Shown: positions 55,817-63,880 of the stretch, in pieces
How positions within the stretch are numbered: the first letter of the stretch is position 1
How the letters are laid out: every line of letters starts with the position of its first letter
NCBI GenBank assembly: GCA_904830895.1
Contig: LR882958.1
Span: 4,731,501 to 4,795,500, forward strand
DNA from: Planktothrix rubescens CCAP 1459/22
GTDB lineage: Bacteria > Cyanobacteriota > Cyanobacteriia > Cyanobacteriales > Microcoleaceae
Length of the DNA stretch: 64,000 nt
Direction: 5' to 3'
Notes under the pieces: model-generated
Databases searched by the model: none
What the model was told of the DNA's origin: nothing
What the model saw: only the letters and a program-made list of their open reading frames with translations
Program-made: the position numbers and the translations under genes

Positions 55817-55942
55817 CTCTCAACTGATAACTCTCAACTGATAACTCTCAACTGATAACTCTCAACTGATAACTCTCAACTGATAACTCTCAACTGATAA
55901 CTCTCAACTGATAACTCTCAACTGATAACTCTCAACTGATAA
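55817..55942. repeat. Nine perfect 14-bp tandem repeats (CTCTCAACTGATAA)
   Basis: Nine identical copies of the 14-mer without any difference, followed by two partial units (CTGATAA, CTGATT) that reach the stop codon of the minus-strand gene at 55955. The unit splits into two related heptamers (CTCTCAA, CTGATAA). There are no spacers, so this is not CRISPR. Perfect identity implies recent expansion or active homogenisation. Confidence 0.95.
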
Positions 55943-55954
55943 CTGATAACTGAT

Positions 55955-56611
55955 TCATGACATTCCTTCAAATGGCCCTAAAAATGTCGGTTTGGGGCGA
56001 ACAATATGCAGTTCTAGGATAGCTTTAATTACCGCTAAAATTTCTCTTTGGGTATAGAATCTCATGGAATCATCCTGAAATTTTCCCCAGTCTGGTGTTC
56101 CTAGACCTACCGAGTCTATACCCAATTTGTTACAGGTGTAAACCGCCCGGGGAAGATGATATTTTTGAGTAATTAAAACCGCCTTTTCTATGCCAAAAAT
56201 TGCTCTAGCCCGATAACAACTTTCATAGGTACTAAATCCAGCATAATCTAACTTAATATCCTTATTTGGAACTCCCAAACGTTCTGCATATTGCTGCATT
56301 GCCACCACTTCATTATATTCGGGAGTCCCATTATCCCCCGTCATTAATATTTTATGAACTCGCCCCAAACGATATAATTTTACCGCCCCTTCTACCCGAT
56401 CTGCTAACATAGGTGTCGGGGTTCCATCCGCCCAAACTCCTGCCCCAAACACAATTGCTACGGGTTCATTTGGGACTGTTTCCGGTTGAGTATATCGACG
56501 ATTATTCGTAACAGTTTTAATATAAATTGTTAACAAAAAAGGGACTAATACTGTTCCCAAAACCATTAATAAAATCAGAAAACGCCAGTGCAAGACAAAC
56601 CATTTAGGCAT
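55955..56611 (-). CDS. SanA/YdcF family membrane protein (DUF218)
   Basis: 218 residues: one N-terminal membrane span (about 10-31), then a DUF218 domain with VAIVFGAGVWADGTPTPMLADR, GRVHKILMTGDNG and a conserved LITQKYHLPRA. Homologues (SanA, ElyC, YdcF) are tied to envelope barrier function, with unclear biochemistry. All the typical DUF218 blocks are present and length is normal. It lies about 70 bp downstream of cobU on the same strand. Its stop adjoins the 14-bp repeat array. Confidence 0.85.
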   Translation of the reverse strand: MPKWFVLHWRFLILLMVLGTVLVPFLLTIYIKTVTNNRRYTQPETVPNEPVAIVFGAGVWADGTPTPMLADRVEGAVKLYRLGRVHKILMTGDNGTPEYNEVVAMQQYAERLGVPNKDIKLDYAGFSTYESCYRARAIFGIEKAVLITQKYHLPRAVYTCNKLGIDSVGLGTPDWGKFQDDSMRFYTQREILAVIKAILELHIVRPKPTFLGPFEGMS

Positions 56612-56680
56612 AAAATTAAAGTTGACCGTGGTAGAGACAAAGTTTGGTTTAGGAATAGGGTATCAGCAAAGCGGTTATTT

Positions 56681-57238
56681 CTACTTCAACGGGGAACCCA
56701 ATTGGGTCAAATTTAAAACATAACCCCCCGTTACCAGATAAACAGAGTTCGCCATCGCCCCCAAATGACGCACTAACGCCCCTAAACGATCGCGGAAGGT
56801 TCTACCCATGGGATAGGCGGGAACCACTCCCCATCCCGTTTCTTCGGCCACTAAGATGATATTTCCTGGAAGTTTATCTAATATTTTTAATAATTGATCT
56901 TGAGTATTTTCCCAGGTCATTTGATCTTGATCTAGCAAATTAGCTAACCAAGTTCCTAAAGAATCTACTAAAATACAAGTATCTTGACTGGATATTTTTT
57001 CTAAGGTTGCAGTTAAGTCTATCGGAACTTCTAAAATTTCCCAGGACATCGGACGACGTTCTTGATGTTTTTGAATCCTAATTTGCCATTCTTGATCCGT
57101 TGGATCTAGTTGAGATGTAGCAATATAAATCACTTGTTTTTCAGACTTTCTGGCTAAGGTTTCCGCCCATTCACTTTTTCCTGAACGGGCTGGGCCAGTT
57201 ACTACTATTAATTCAGAAGGAATAATTAAAGAATTCAT
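56681..57238 (-). CDS. cobU: Adenosylcobinamide kinase / adenosylcobinamide-phosphate guanylyltransferase
   Basis: Bifunctional cobalamin-assembly enzyme (185 residues) that phosphorylates adenosylcobinamide and transfers GMP to form the activated intermediate joined to the lower ligand. Seen: P-loop GPARSGKS (15-22), the conserved IRIQKHQERRP with His58 as expected GMP-accepting residue, LVDSLGTWLANLL, and VAEETGWGVVP. Complete and of normal length. Its ATG lies one base after the stop of the upstream membrane gene (TAATATG), so the two are translationally coupled. Confidence 0.93.
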   Translation of the reverse strand: MNSLIIPSELIVVTGPARSGKSEWAETLARKSEKQVIYIATSQLDPTDQEWQIRIQKHQERRPMSWEILEVPIDLTATLEKISSQDTCILVDSLGTWLANLLDQDQMTWENTQDQLLKILDKLPGNIILVAEETGWGVVPAYPMGRTFRDRLGALVRHLGAMANSVYLVTGGYVLNLTQLGSPLK

Positions 57239-57239
57239 A

Positions 57240-58703
57240 TTAAGTTTTCCAAAATAATTTTAATCTTGTACACAAACTCACAAATAAAGCTATAATTAAA
57301 GTGTAAGATAATCCTCGCAAAAATCCCAGGGTGGGAGTATTAGTTAGGGCTTCAATTTTAGTAGTCCAACCCTTTAATTCTAAAATCGGCCATAATAAAT
57401 TAGCAAAGGCGATATAACCAATCATCGGATTTTTACCCGTATCAATGAATAACTGAAACCAGGGTTTTTGCTGAAAACCATCAATCAAAATTGTTAAGAT
57501 AATTAACAGAAAAATAGCGATCGCCGTGGTAATAAAAAAATAACTCATGGTGGCGGGATCTTTTTTAATTCCTCCTTGATAGGGTTCAAAAGCTAATCCT
57601 AAAATTAACCCATACATTCCCCATTGATACATTTGATATAATAACATTTCTAGGGGATGGTTAGGTTCATTGACTAAGCGATAACCGAAAATCAATAAAA
57701 TTAAACTAATTCCTGTGGTTTGGGGGAGTAAGCGAGATTGTAAACCAATAATTACATTTAAAATGATTATTCCCATGACAATCACAATTCCAATTAAGCG
57801 ATATTGGTTCCAATTTTTCGGGATATCTTGATCATCAACCTCTTGATAATTAAGAATTTCTTCCCCGACAAAAGTTCCGGGGATCGCAACAAATAAATAT
57901 TTTAAATACTCAAATTTATATAACCAAGGAATCGGGGATATTGATAGAATATCTGTTATCCATCCTCCGGCGGATTTCGAGAGAATTAGACCTAATAAAA
58001 CTCCCAGTAACCCGATCCTAAATTGGGGATAATTTCGAGTGACTAACCAAATAAAAGAAGTAAAAATAATAATATTAGTTAATACCAATAAAATAATATC
58101 ACTCCGATAGAGAGAAAATTGAGGAAATTTAGGATCATGGGGATATTGAATTTGAGTTAAAATTGCGATCGCAGCACCCCAACCCATTAAATTTAAAGCC
58201 AAATTCAACCATTTAGGAATAAACTTAGGTAATTGTACAAACATTAAAAATAATATCATAAATCCAATTAAAGCCAGTTGCCATTTTTCCGAATTAGTTT
58301 CAGGACTAATAACTGTTGGTCTAAAATGTTGTAAAACAATTGCAAAAGTTGCTAATAAAAATCCCCGTTTTAAAATTCCTATAATGATATCAAAGGTTTT
58401 CCATCCTTGAGATAACCGTCGAGATAACGCTAAAGGAATCGCTATTCCTAAAGAAAATAGAAAGATAGGAAAGACTAAATCTACCCAAGTTAGTCCAGAT
58501 ACTTTAGGATTAAATTGATGGTTAGGAGGTGGAAATTGGGCGTGATACATCCAAGGCGGTAAAGTTCCATTAAAAGGAATTACACCGGATAAAACCATTG
58601 CTAAAACCGCTAGTCCTCGCAAAGCATCTAAGGCATCTATTCGTTTAATATTTGATCGATATTGATATAATAATTTCATTATGGTAAACCTTATATATAG
58701 CAA
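57240..58703 (-). CDS. Polytopic membrane protein, heparan-glucosaminide acetyltransferase-like (DUF5009 type)
   Basis: About 487 residues with many hydrophobic spans. The N-terminal block DALDALRGLAVLAMVLSG and WVDLVFPIFLFSLGIAIPLALSRR are typical of bacterial relatives of the lysosomal heparan-alpha-glucosaminide N-acetyltransferase (NagX/DUF5009 group). These are thought to move acyl groups across the membrane onto sugars; the substrate here is unknown. Met9 (MKLLYQYR) is an alternative start. It is coupled to cobU by a one-base gap, although no functional link to cobalamin is evident. Confidence 0.78.
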   Translation of the reverse strand: MLYIRFTIMKLLYQYRSNIKRIDALDALRGLAVLAMVLSGVIPFNGTLPPWMYHAQFPPPNHQFNPKVSGLTWVDLVFPIFLFSLGIAIPLALSRRLSQGWKTFDIIIGILKRGFLLATFAIVLQHFRPTVISPETNSEKWQLALIGFMILFLMFVQLPKFIPKWLNLALNLMGWGAAIAILTQIQYPHDPKFPQFSLYRSDIILLVLTNIIIFTSFIWLVTRNYPQFRIGLLGVLLGLILSKSAGGWITDILSISPIPWLYKFEYLKYLFVAIPGTFVGEEILNYQEVDDQDIPKNWNQYRLIGIVIVMGIIILNVIIGLQSRLLPQTTGISLILLIFGYRLVNEPNHPLEMLLYQMYQWGMYGLILGLAFEPYQGGIKKDPATMSYFFITTAIAIFLLIILTILIDGFQQKPWFQLFIDTGKNPMIGYIAFANLLWPILELKGWTTKIEALTNTPTLGFLRGLSYTLIIALFVSLCTRLKLFWKT

Positions 58704-59024
58704 GTATAAATCAGTTGTACAAATAGCTGTAAATCTAAATAATCGTAGGGAGACAGCGCGCCTATTGGTGTCAACTTAACGCTAAAAGTAAGCTAGAAAA
58801 CCGAAAGTTAGTTGATTTTTTTCTAGTCTGAGACCCCCCCACCCCCCTTGGAAAAATGGGGAATGATCCCCCTACAGGCCGAATGTAGGTATTTTTTTAG
58901 GGTTAATAACCCCAAACATTATGAGTGTACAATTCATAAAAACCTCATGGGAGTGTGGAAACGAGAGCGTCTTTAGACAACAGAGAAAACACGACTCAGA
59001 GGAATTTATTCCCCTGTAAAAAAA
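58704..59024. other. Intergenic region with several hairpins, right flank of the iscB unit
   Basis: No gene seen. It contains small hairpins: GGGGA/TCCCC at 58858-58871, CCTACA/TGTAGG at 58871-58889, GGGTT/AACCC at 58900-58912, and GGAA/TTCC at 59001-59012 just beyond the iscB stop. The right end of the iscB-carrying element should lie here, but I cannot fix its boundary. The promoter of the membrane-protein gene at 58703 must also be here. Confidence 0.45.
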
Positions 59025-60302
59025 CTAAAAGGAATAAAAGTAGCCGTCTTTTCTGTGAATTTTACGACAGTATTTATAATTTATTCCTTGTATTAATCCT
59101 GGGGAAGTCGAAACATTAAAACTACCAGTAGAACGGACTGCGATTCGTCCTATATATGTTCCTATTTTCTTTCCCTGGGTGACAACGGCTTTAATGATAT
59201 CACCAGTTTGGAACCCTTTAACAAATTTAAAACGAGGGATGTAAAGAGAGGGAAAACCAAATTTATCTGTTCGACACATTTGTCTTGAACCATGACCTGT
59301 TGCCTGAATCAATAAGGGTTTATTAGTTAAAACTTTAAAAGTTTTAACTTTTCCAACGCAAGCTGCATCTATCCAATGGGTTTTGGGTAGGTTTAATCGG
59401 GTGCGGTTGAATTTGGTTAAACCACCGGAACCTGTTTCAACAGGTAAACCCGTTTCTTTTAACCGATTAAACAGTGACCATCGAGTTGAATTTACGGCAG
59501 TGGCATCTTTTAAGGGTCGTTTGGCTTGGGATAAAATTCGTTTAAGAACATCAGGTTTCTTGATTAGAAATTCCTCAATACTTTGAGTTCCTTTTTTAAG
59601 ATTACATTTTTCACAAGCTAAACAAAGATTGGAAATCCGATTACTACCTCCTTTAGCTTTAGGATGGATATGCTCTACTTGAAAAGGGACGTTTTCTATT
59701 CCACAGTAAGCACATTTTCTTTGCCATTTTTCCAGTAAGTATTGTCGAACCTCGTATCCCTGTAGCTCTCCTTGTTGGTATTCAATCCCTGATATTTCAG
59801 GATTTTCAAGTTGTTGTAAGTCAAATCTGACTAACTCTTGAATAATTGAACCAATGGGTGCAATCTTAATTAATTTATTCACCCAAGTTAGGTTTGTTTT
59901 AACTCGATGTTGTAAGGAAGGTGCTAACCAATCTTTTTGTCGGGTACGATTCAAAAACCGTGCCTGACGATAACGGGTATGACGATTTCTTCGGGAACGA
60001 CGCAATGAACGTCGAGATTCCAGAGACATTTTAATTGCTTGACCTCGATGAGTTAATTCCGCACCCCAAATCACCTTGTTACCCTGAACTAATGCAATTC
60101 CAGTGGTTTTAGAACCGGGGTCAATTTTGAGAGTTAAATGTTCTGTTTCTGATTCAGGCTTTGACTCCTTCAAGATAATAGTAAATGGATAACGGCGATA
60201 AACAGCAGCTTGACCTTGACTCAATAACAATCGAGCTTGGGCTGGATGTAATGGGTTTTGAGGTTGTTTATTTGTGTTAATAACAAAGACGTAATTAGAC
60301 AT
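59025..60302 (-). CDS. iscB: IscB RNA-guided nuclease
   Basis: 425 residues with the full IscB layout: N-terminal PLMP domain (FVINTNKQPQNPLHPAQAR, RRYPFTI), RuvC-I with Asp61 in LKIDPGSKTTGIAL, an Arg-rich bridge helix (97-119), RuvC-II with Glu156 in IIQELVRFD, an inserted HNH domain with Cys197/Cys200 and Cys230/Cys233 as zinc ligands and His211 in VEHIHPKAKGG, then RuvC-III with His309 and Asp312 in HWIDAACVG. Every catalytic residue is present, so the protein is probably active. IscB uses an omega RNA encoded upstream to cut DNA and is the ancestor group of Cas9. No tnpA is nearby, so movement would depend on a transposase elsewhere. Also annotated in databases as RRXRR/HNH endonuclease. 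Confidence 0.93.
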   Translation of the reverse strand: MSNYVFVINTNKQPQNPLHPAQARLLLSQGQAAVYRRYPFTIILKESKPESETEHLTLKIDPGSKTTGIALVQGNKVIWGAELTHRGQAIKMSLESRRSLRRSRRNRHTRYRQARFLNRTRQKDWLAPSLQHRVKTNLTWVNKLIKIAPIGSIIQELVRFDLQQLENPEISGIEYQQGELQGYEVRQYLLEKWQRKCAYCGIENVPFQVEHIHPKAKGGSNRISNLCLACEKCNLKKGTQSIEEFLIKKPDVLKRILSQAKRPLKDATAVNSTRWSLFNRLKETGLPVETGSGGLTKFNRTRLNLPKTHWIDAACVGKVKTFKVLTNKPLLIQATGHGSRQMCRTDKFGFPSLYIPRFKFVKGFQTGDIIKAVVTQGKKIGTYIGRIAVRSTGSFNVSTSPGLIQGINYKYCRKIHRKDGYFYSF

Positions 60303-60536
60303 AAAATGACTCCTATTTCTAGGGTAATGTTCGCTTCGCCAATGTTTTCTGAACTTGTTAGGTTAACAACACTGTCTTACCCCTCGTAAAACTGTTTAAT
60401 TGTTAACAATAGAGCTACAAACTAGCGTCGCATTTGTAGGTATTATGATTCAGAAAACGTAGCCTTCAGGCTTAGGCTGGTCAGCTAACTAAAGTTAGAG
60501 GTATGAAGCCCCGTCACTTTAGTGCGGGGTGCTGAC
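60303..60536 (-). ncRNA. Omega RNA (IscB guide RNA scaffold)
   Basis: The 234 bases upstream of iscB are noncoding and rich in paired segments, as expected for an omega RNA. Near its 5' end is a strong stem-loop (CCCCGCACT/AGTGACGGGG, 60509-60529). Next to the gene is ACATTGGCGAAGCGAACATT, which I recognise as typical of sequences before iscB genes. If the scaffold begins at GTCAGC (60536), the guide is the flanking sequence 60537-60552, reading ATGGACAACGGAACTT on the minus strand. The 5' boundary is uncertain by a few bases. Confidence 0.7.
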
Positions 60537-60637
60537 AAGTTCCGTTGTCCATAATTTTCCCTGAAAAAAAGTTAACTTAATTACAACTTAATTTTACTCC
60601 TATTTTCTAAAATGGCAATCATTCAGTTAAAAAAATC

Positions 60638-60665
60638 TTGTCACTTCTGCTGTTTATGATAGAAT
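60638..60665 (+). promoter_or_regulatory. Sigma-70-type promoter of the pentapeptide-repeat gene
   Basis: TTGTCA (60638-60643), a 16-bp spacer, TAGAAT (60660-60665), each one base from consensus. It lies 76 bp before the ATG at 60742. Position and quality fit; no operator-like repeat is seen. Confidence 0.55.
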
Positions 60666-60741
60666 TTGGGCAAATGCTCAACCTATTGCTACCCCCAGGG
60701 TTAAAAACGATTGAGCAGAAATACTAAAAAATGGAGTGAGG

Positions 60742-61521
60742 ATGATCAATTTTAAAATCTTAGCATTGTCTGTTATTCTATCTACATTGGGATTTGCAAC
60801 TGTCGCTCAAGCAGAAAACGAATCGGATTTGCAACAATTAAGAACTACAAATCGTTGTCCCGAATGTGATTTAAGAGGCGCAAATCTGCAACAGTTTGAT
60901 CTGCGGGGGGCTAATTTATTTAAAGCTCAACTGCAAGGAGCAGATTTAAGAGGTGTTGATCTTCGCAGTGCTAATCTGAATCAAGCTAATTTATATAGTG
61001 CCGATTTAACTCAAGCTAATTTAGCATCTGCTAACCTATTTGGTGCTAATTTAAGGAATACTATATTAGAACGGGTAGATTTCCGAGAAGCCGATCTTTC
61101 CCAAGCGGATTTAGCTCAGGCAAATTTAATCAAAGCGGATTTAAGAGACGCCAGTTTAGTCGGTACAAACTTTAGCCAATCCTATCTTAACCAAGCTAAT
61201 TTAGAAAATGCTGATTTGCGTAAGGCATTTTTATTTCAAACTGATTTAGAAGCAGCAAACCTTACCCGTGCTAATTTATTGGGTGCGGATTTACGCAAAG
61301 CTAATTTGGATCGGACTATTTTAGAAAATGCTAATTTAACCGCTACAATTTTAGCTGATACTAACATTGATCGGGCTAAATTATCTCAAACAACCCTCCG
61401 AGGAAGCCTGCTACAAGGCACGGATTTATCTCCTGTTGTTTGTGTAATTACAAATGTGGTTAATTGTGTGGTGGTACCGATTTCAGAACAGGTTGAAAGT
61501 CAAGAATTTCCCTTGAATTAA
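60742..61521 (+). CDS. Secreted pentapeptide-repeat protein
   Basis: About 259 residues. A signal peptide (MINFKILALSVILSTLGFATVAQA, cleaved before ENE) is followed by some 35 A(D/N)LXX pentapeptides (such as ADLRG, ANLNQ, ADLTQ), which fold into a right-handed quadrilateral beta helix. Two Cys (RCPECDLRG) precede the helix and two more lie near the C-terminus. It is likely lumenal or periplasmic; function unknown, as for most cyanobacterial members. I chose ATG 60742 because GGAG (60733-60736) is correctly spaced; a GTG at 60736 overlaps that site and is less likely. Confidence 0.88.
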   Translation: MINFKILALSVILSTLGFATVAQAENESDLQQLRTTNRCPECDLRGANLQQFDLRGANLFKAQLQGADLRGVDLRSANLNQANLYSADLTQANLASANLFGANLRNTILERVDFREADLSQADLAQANLIKADLRDASLVGTNFSQSYLNQANLENADLRKAFLFQTDLEAANLTRANLLGADLRKANLDRTILENANLTATILADTNIDRAKLSQTTLRGSLLQGTDLSPVVCVITNVVNCVVVPISEQVESQEFPLN

Positions 61522-61548
61522 TGTTGATCAGATAATCTAAAAAATCTA

Positions 61549-61609
61549 GTAGGGCGGGTTTACAAATCTTATTTGTAGGAATTATAAATTGTGATGGAAC
61601 CCGCCCTAC
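61549..61609. terminator. Nested inverted repeat between convergent genes
   Basis: The outer arms GTAGGGCGGGTT (61549-61560) and AACCCGCCCTAC (61598-61609) pair perfectly. Inside, TACAAAT-CTT-ATTTGTA (61561-61577) makes a second hairpin. It lies exactly between the convergent pentapeptide and TPR genes and may stop transcription from both sides. The GTAGGGCGGGTT arm is a common dispersed repeat in cyanobacteria as I remember, so it may be a small non-autonomous element. Confidence 0.65.
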
Positions 61610-61617
61610 GATTAATG

Positions 61618-62247
61618 TTATTGTGAGGTTTTATTTAACATTTCTTGAAGTTGGAGGACGGCTTTATTATTCCCTTGTTGTGTATATAATTCTAAGGCTT
61701 TTTTCCAAGCATTATTGGCTTCGGCGGTATTGCCTTTTTTCCATAAAGATTCCCCTAAATTTTTTAAGGCTTCCGCATAGTCAGGATTAATTTCTAAGGC
61801 TTTTTGATATTGGGCGATCGCTTCATCCCATTGTCCTTGACTGGCGTGTAAAAATCCCAAAGCATTATAAGCCAGCCCATATTGAGGATTCAAACTAATA
61901 GCTTCTTGATAGACTTGAGTAGCTTCTTCTATTTTTCGTTGATAAAATAAAGAATTTCCTAAATAAAAATGATATTTAGCTTCTTTGGGTTGATTTTCTA
62001 CCAATTGACGAAAAATTGCTTCAGAATCGGCATAATTTCCAGTTTGATAGAGTTGAATTGCTTGACGAAATATTGCTTGTCGAGATTCTTTCTTGTCTAA
62101 CTTTTCCTGTTCCGCTTCACTGGGTTTACCCCGCAACTCGCTGGGACTGGGTAAATCGTTTTGAGCTTGTACTTTGGATGATAATACAATAATTATTCCT
62201 AAAATTATTGTTGTTATCAGGGTTAAATTTAACGGTTTATTTTTCAT
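61618..62247 (-). CDS. Exported TPR-repeat protein
   Basis: 209 residues with a signal peptide (cleavage after VQA, about residue 28), a charged Lys/Glu segment, then four TPR units from about residue 55 (for example YHFYLGNSLFYQRKIEEATQ, LAYNALGFLHASQGQWDEAI, AEALKNLGESLWKKGNTAEA). TPRs mediate protein-protein contacts, here outside the cytosol. No enzymatic domain is present. It lies downstream of purH on the same strand, with a strong hairpin between them, so it probably has its own promoter. Confidence 0.85.
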   Translation of the reverse strand: MKNKPLNLTLITTIILGIIIVLSSKVQAQNDLPSPSELRGKPSEAEQEKLDKKESRQAIFRQAIQLYQTGNYADSEAIFRQLVENQPKEAKYHFYLGNSLFYQRKIEEATQVYQEAISLNPQYGLAYNALGFLHASQGQWDEAIAQYQKALEINPDYAEALKNLGESLWKKGNTAEANNAWKKALELYTQQGNNKAVLQLQEMLNKTSQ

Positions 62248-62284
62248 CTTTGTAATTGTAATCTGATGTTAAATTTTTTCTTCA

Positions 62285-62320
62285 CAATATTCCGATAGGT
62301 TGTCATCTATCGGAATATTG
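62285..62320 (-). terminator. Hairpin after purH
   Basis: 14-bp perfect stem (CAATATTCCGATAG / CTATCGGAATATTG) with an 8-base loop, 13 bases beyond the purH stop. On the minus strand it is followed by an A-rich rather than T-rich stretch, so termination is plausible but not textbook; the plus strand reads into ATTATATTTTAATT. Confidence 0.5.
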
Positions 62321-62332
62321 ATTATATTTTAA

Positions 62333-63880
62333 TTAATGCAGAAAATGACGAATACCCGTGAAAACCATGACTAATCCTAACTCATTGGCTGCCTTAATTG
62401 AATCTTGATCTCGCATACTTCCCCCCGGTTGCACAATAGCAGAAATGCCTGCCGCCGCCGCCGTGCGAACTGAATCATCAAAGGGGAAAAAGGCATCACT
62501 TCCTAAAACCCCGCCTTGAGCGTTGTCTCCGGCTTGTTTGAGGGCAATTTCTACTGACCCGACCCGATTCATTTGTCCCGCCCCAACCCCTAATGTCGTC
62601 TGATTTTTAGTAACAACAATAGCATTAGATTTAACGTGCTTAACTATTTTCCAAGCAAACATTAATTCCTCTAATTCTTCTGGAGTAGGTTGCTTTTCTG
62701 TCACCACTTTCCAGTCCGTAGATTGTTCCACAATATCATCGGCGGTTTGGACTAAAAAACCACCTGCAATTAGTTTAATTGTTTCTTTTGGCCCTTGAGT
62801 TAAATTAGGTAAAATTAACACCCGTAGGTTAGATTTTTTCTTGAGAATTTGAGACGCTTCTGGAGTACAATCTGGGGCAACAATACACTCTAAAAAGGTT
62901 TTGCTTAAAGCCGTTGCTGTCTCTTGATCAATAGTCCGATTTAATGCTACAATTCCCCCAAAGGCAGAAATTGAATCAGCATTAAAGGCTTTTTCATAAG
63001 CTGTAGATAGACTATTGGCAACGGCAACACCGCAGGGATTTGTATGTTTTAAAATGGCGGCGGCGGGTTGATCGGGAAACTCACAAATAATCCGTCTAGC
63101 GGCTTCTAAATCGACTAAATTATTATAACTTAAGGGTTTACCTTGTAAAATTTGACCCGATGCCCAACCTGTGGGTTGAGTTCCGGTTTGATACCAAGCC
63201 GCAGGTTGATGGGGATTTTCGCCATATCTTAAGGATTGAATTTGAGTTCCTGCTAAGACAAAACTTTGGGGTAAGGGAGATTCAGAATTGAGTTCTTGTT
63301 GTTCTAAATAGGCTGCGATCGCGCTATCATAAGCTCCCGTATGTTGAAATGCTTTTAAGGCAGAATGTTGACGAAATTCTAAAGAAATTTCCCCATTTTT
63401 TTGCTTGAATTCTTCTAAATAAGATCCATATTGTTCGGGATTACATAATACAGTTAAATGGGCATAATTTTTAGCCGATGCCCGTAATAAAGTTGGGCCG
63501 CCAATATCAATATTTTCAATCGCGTCTGCTAAACTTACATCGGGTTTAGCAATAGTTTGTTCAAAGGGATAAAGATTAACTACGACTAAATCAATAGCAC
63601 GAATATTATGGGTTTCTAACTCACTTAAATCTTGAGGAACATCTCGACGGGCTAAAATTCCGCCATGAATGCGAGGATGGAGGGTTTTAACTCGTCCGCC
63701 TAAAATCTCAGGAAATCCCGTATAATCAGAGACTTTAGTAACAGCAAGTCCGGCCGCTTTTAAAGCTGTTGCTGTACCGCCACTACTAATTAAGTCGAAA
63801 CCCAATTCTTCAACTAGGTTTTTAGCAAACTCAATCAGTCCTCGTTTATCAGATACACTCAATAAAGCTAAACGGGCCAT
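62333..63880 (-). CDS. purH: Bifunctional AICAR transformylase / IMP cyclohydrolase
   Basis: Catalyses the last two steps of IMP synthesis. The N-terminal cyclohydrolase (MGS-like) domain shows LLSVSDKRGLIEFA, ISSGGTATALKAAG, GGRVKTLHPRIHGGIL and NLYPFEQT. The C-terminal transformylase domain shows LRYGENPHQPAAWY, the catalytic-region KHTNPCGVA, AFGGIVALN and DAFFPFDDSV. I place the start at ATG 63880 (MARLALLSVSDK), giving 515 residues, the usual family length; the upstream in-frame ATG at 63910 adds ten residues unlike the family. Complete enzyme. Confidence 0.95.
   Translation of the reverse strand: MARLALLSVSDKRGLIEFAKNLVEELGFDLISSGGTATALKAAGLAVTKVSDYTGFPEILGGRVKTLHPRIHGGILARRDVPQDLSELETHNIRAIDLVVVNLYPFEQTIAKPDVSLADAIENIDIGGPTLLRASAKNYAHLTVLCNPEQYGSYLEEFKQKNGEISLEFRQHSALKAFQHTGAYDSAIAAYLEQQELNSESPLPQSFVLAGTQIQSLRYGENPHQPAAWYQTGTQPTGWASGQILQGKPLSYNNLVDLEAARRIICEFPDQPAAAILKHTNPCGVAVANSLSTAYEKAFNADSISAFGGIVALNRTIDQETATALSKTFLECIVAPDCTPEASQILKKKSNLRVLILPNLTQGPKETIKLIAGGFLVQTADDIVEQSTDWKVVTEKQPTPEELEELMFAWKIVKHVKSNAIVVTKNQTTLGVGAGQMNRVGSVEIALKQAGDNAQGGVLGSDAFFPFDDSVRTAAAAGISAIVQPGGSMRDQDSIKAANELGLVMVFTGIRHFLH

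Noticed and set aside
55817-55942. CRISPR array
   Set aside because: The repeats are directly contiguous 14-mers with no spacers, and no cas genes are present.
59383-59586. A 67-codon plus-strand frame inside iscB
   Set aside because: Antisense to the RuvC-III region of iscB, which has all catalytic residues; no independent support.
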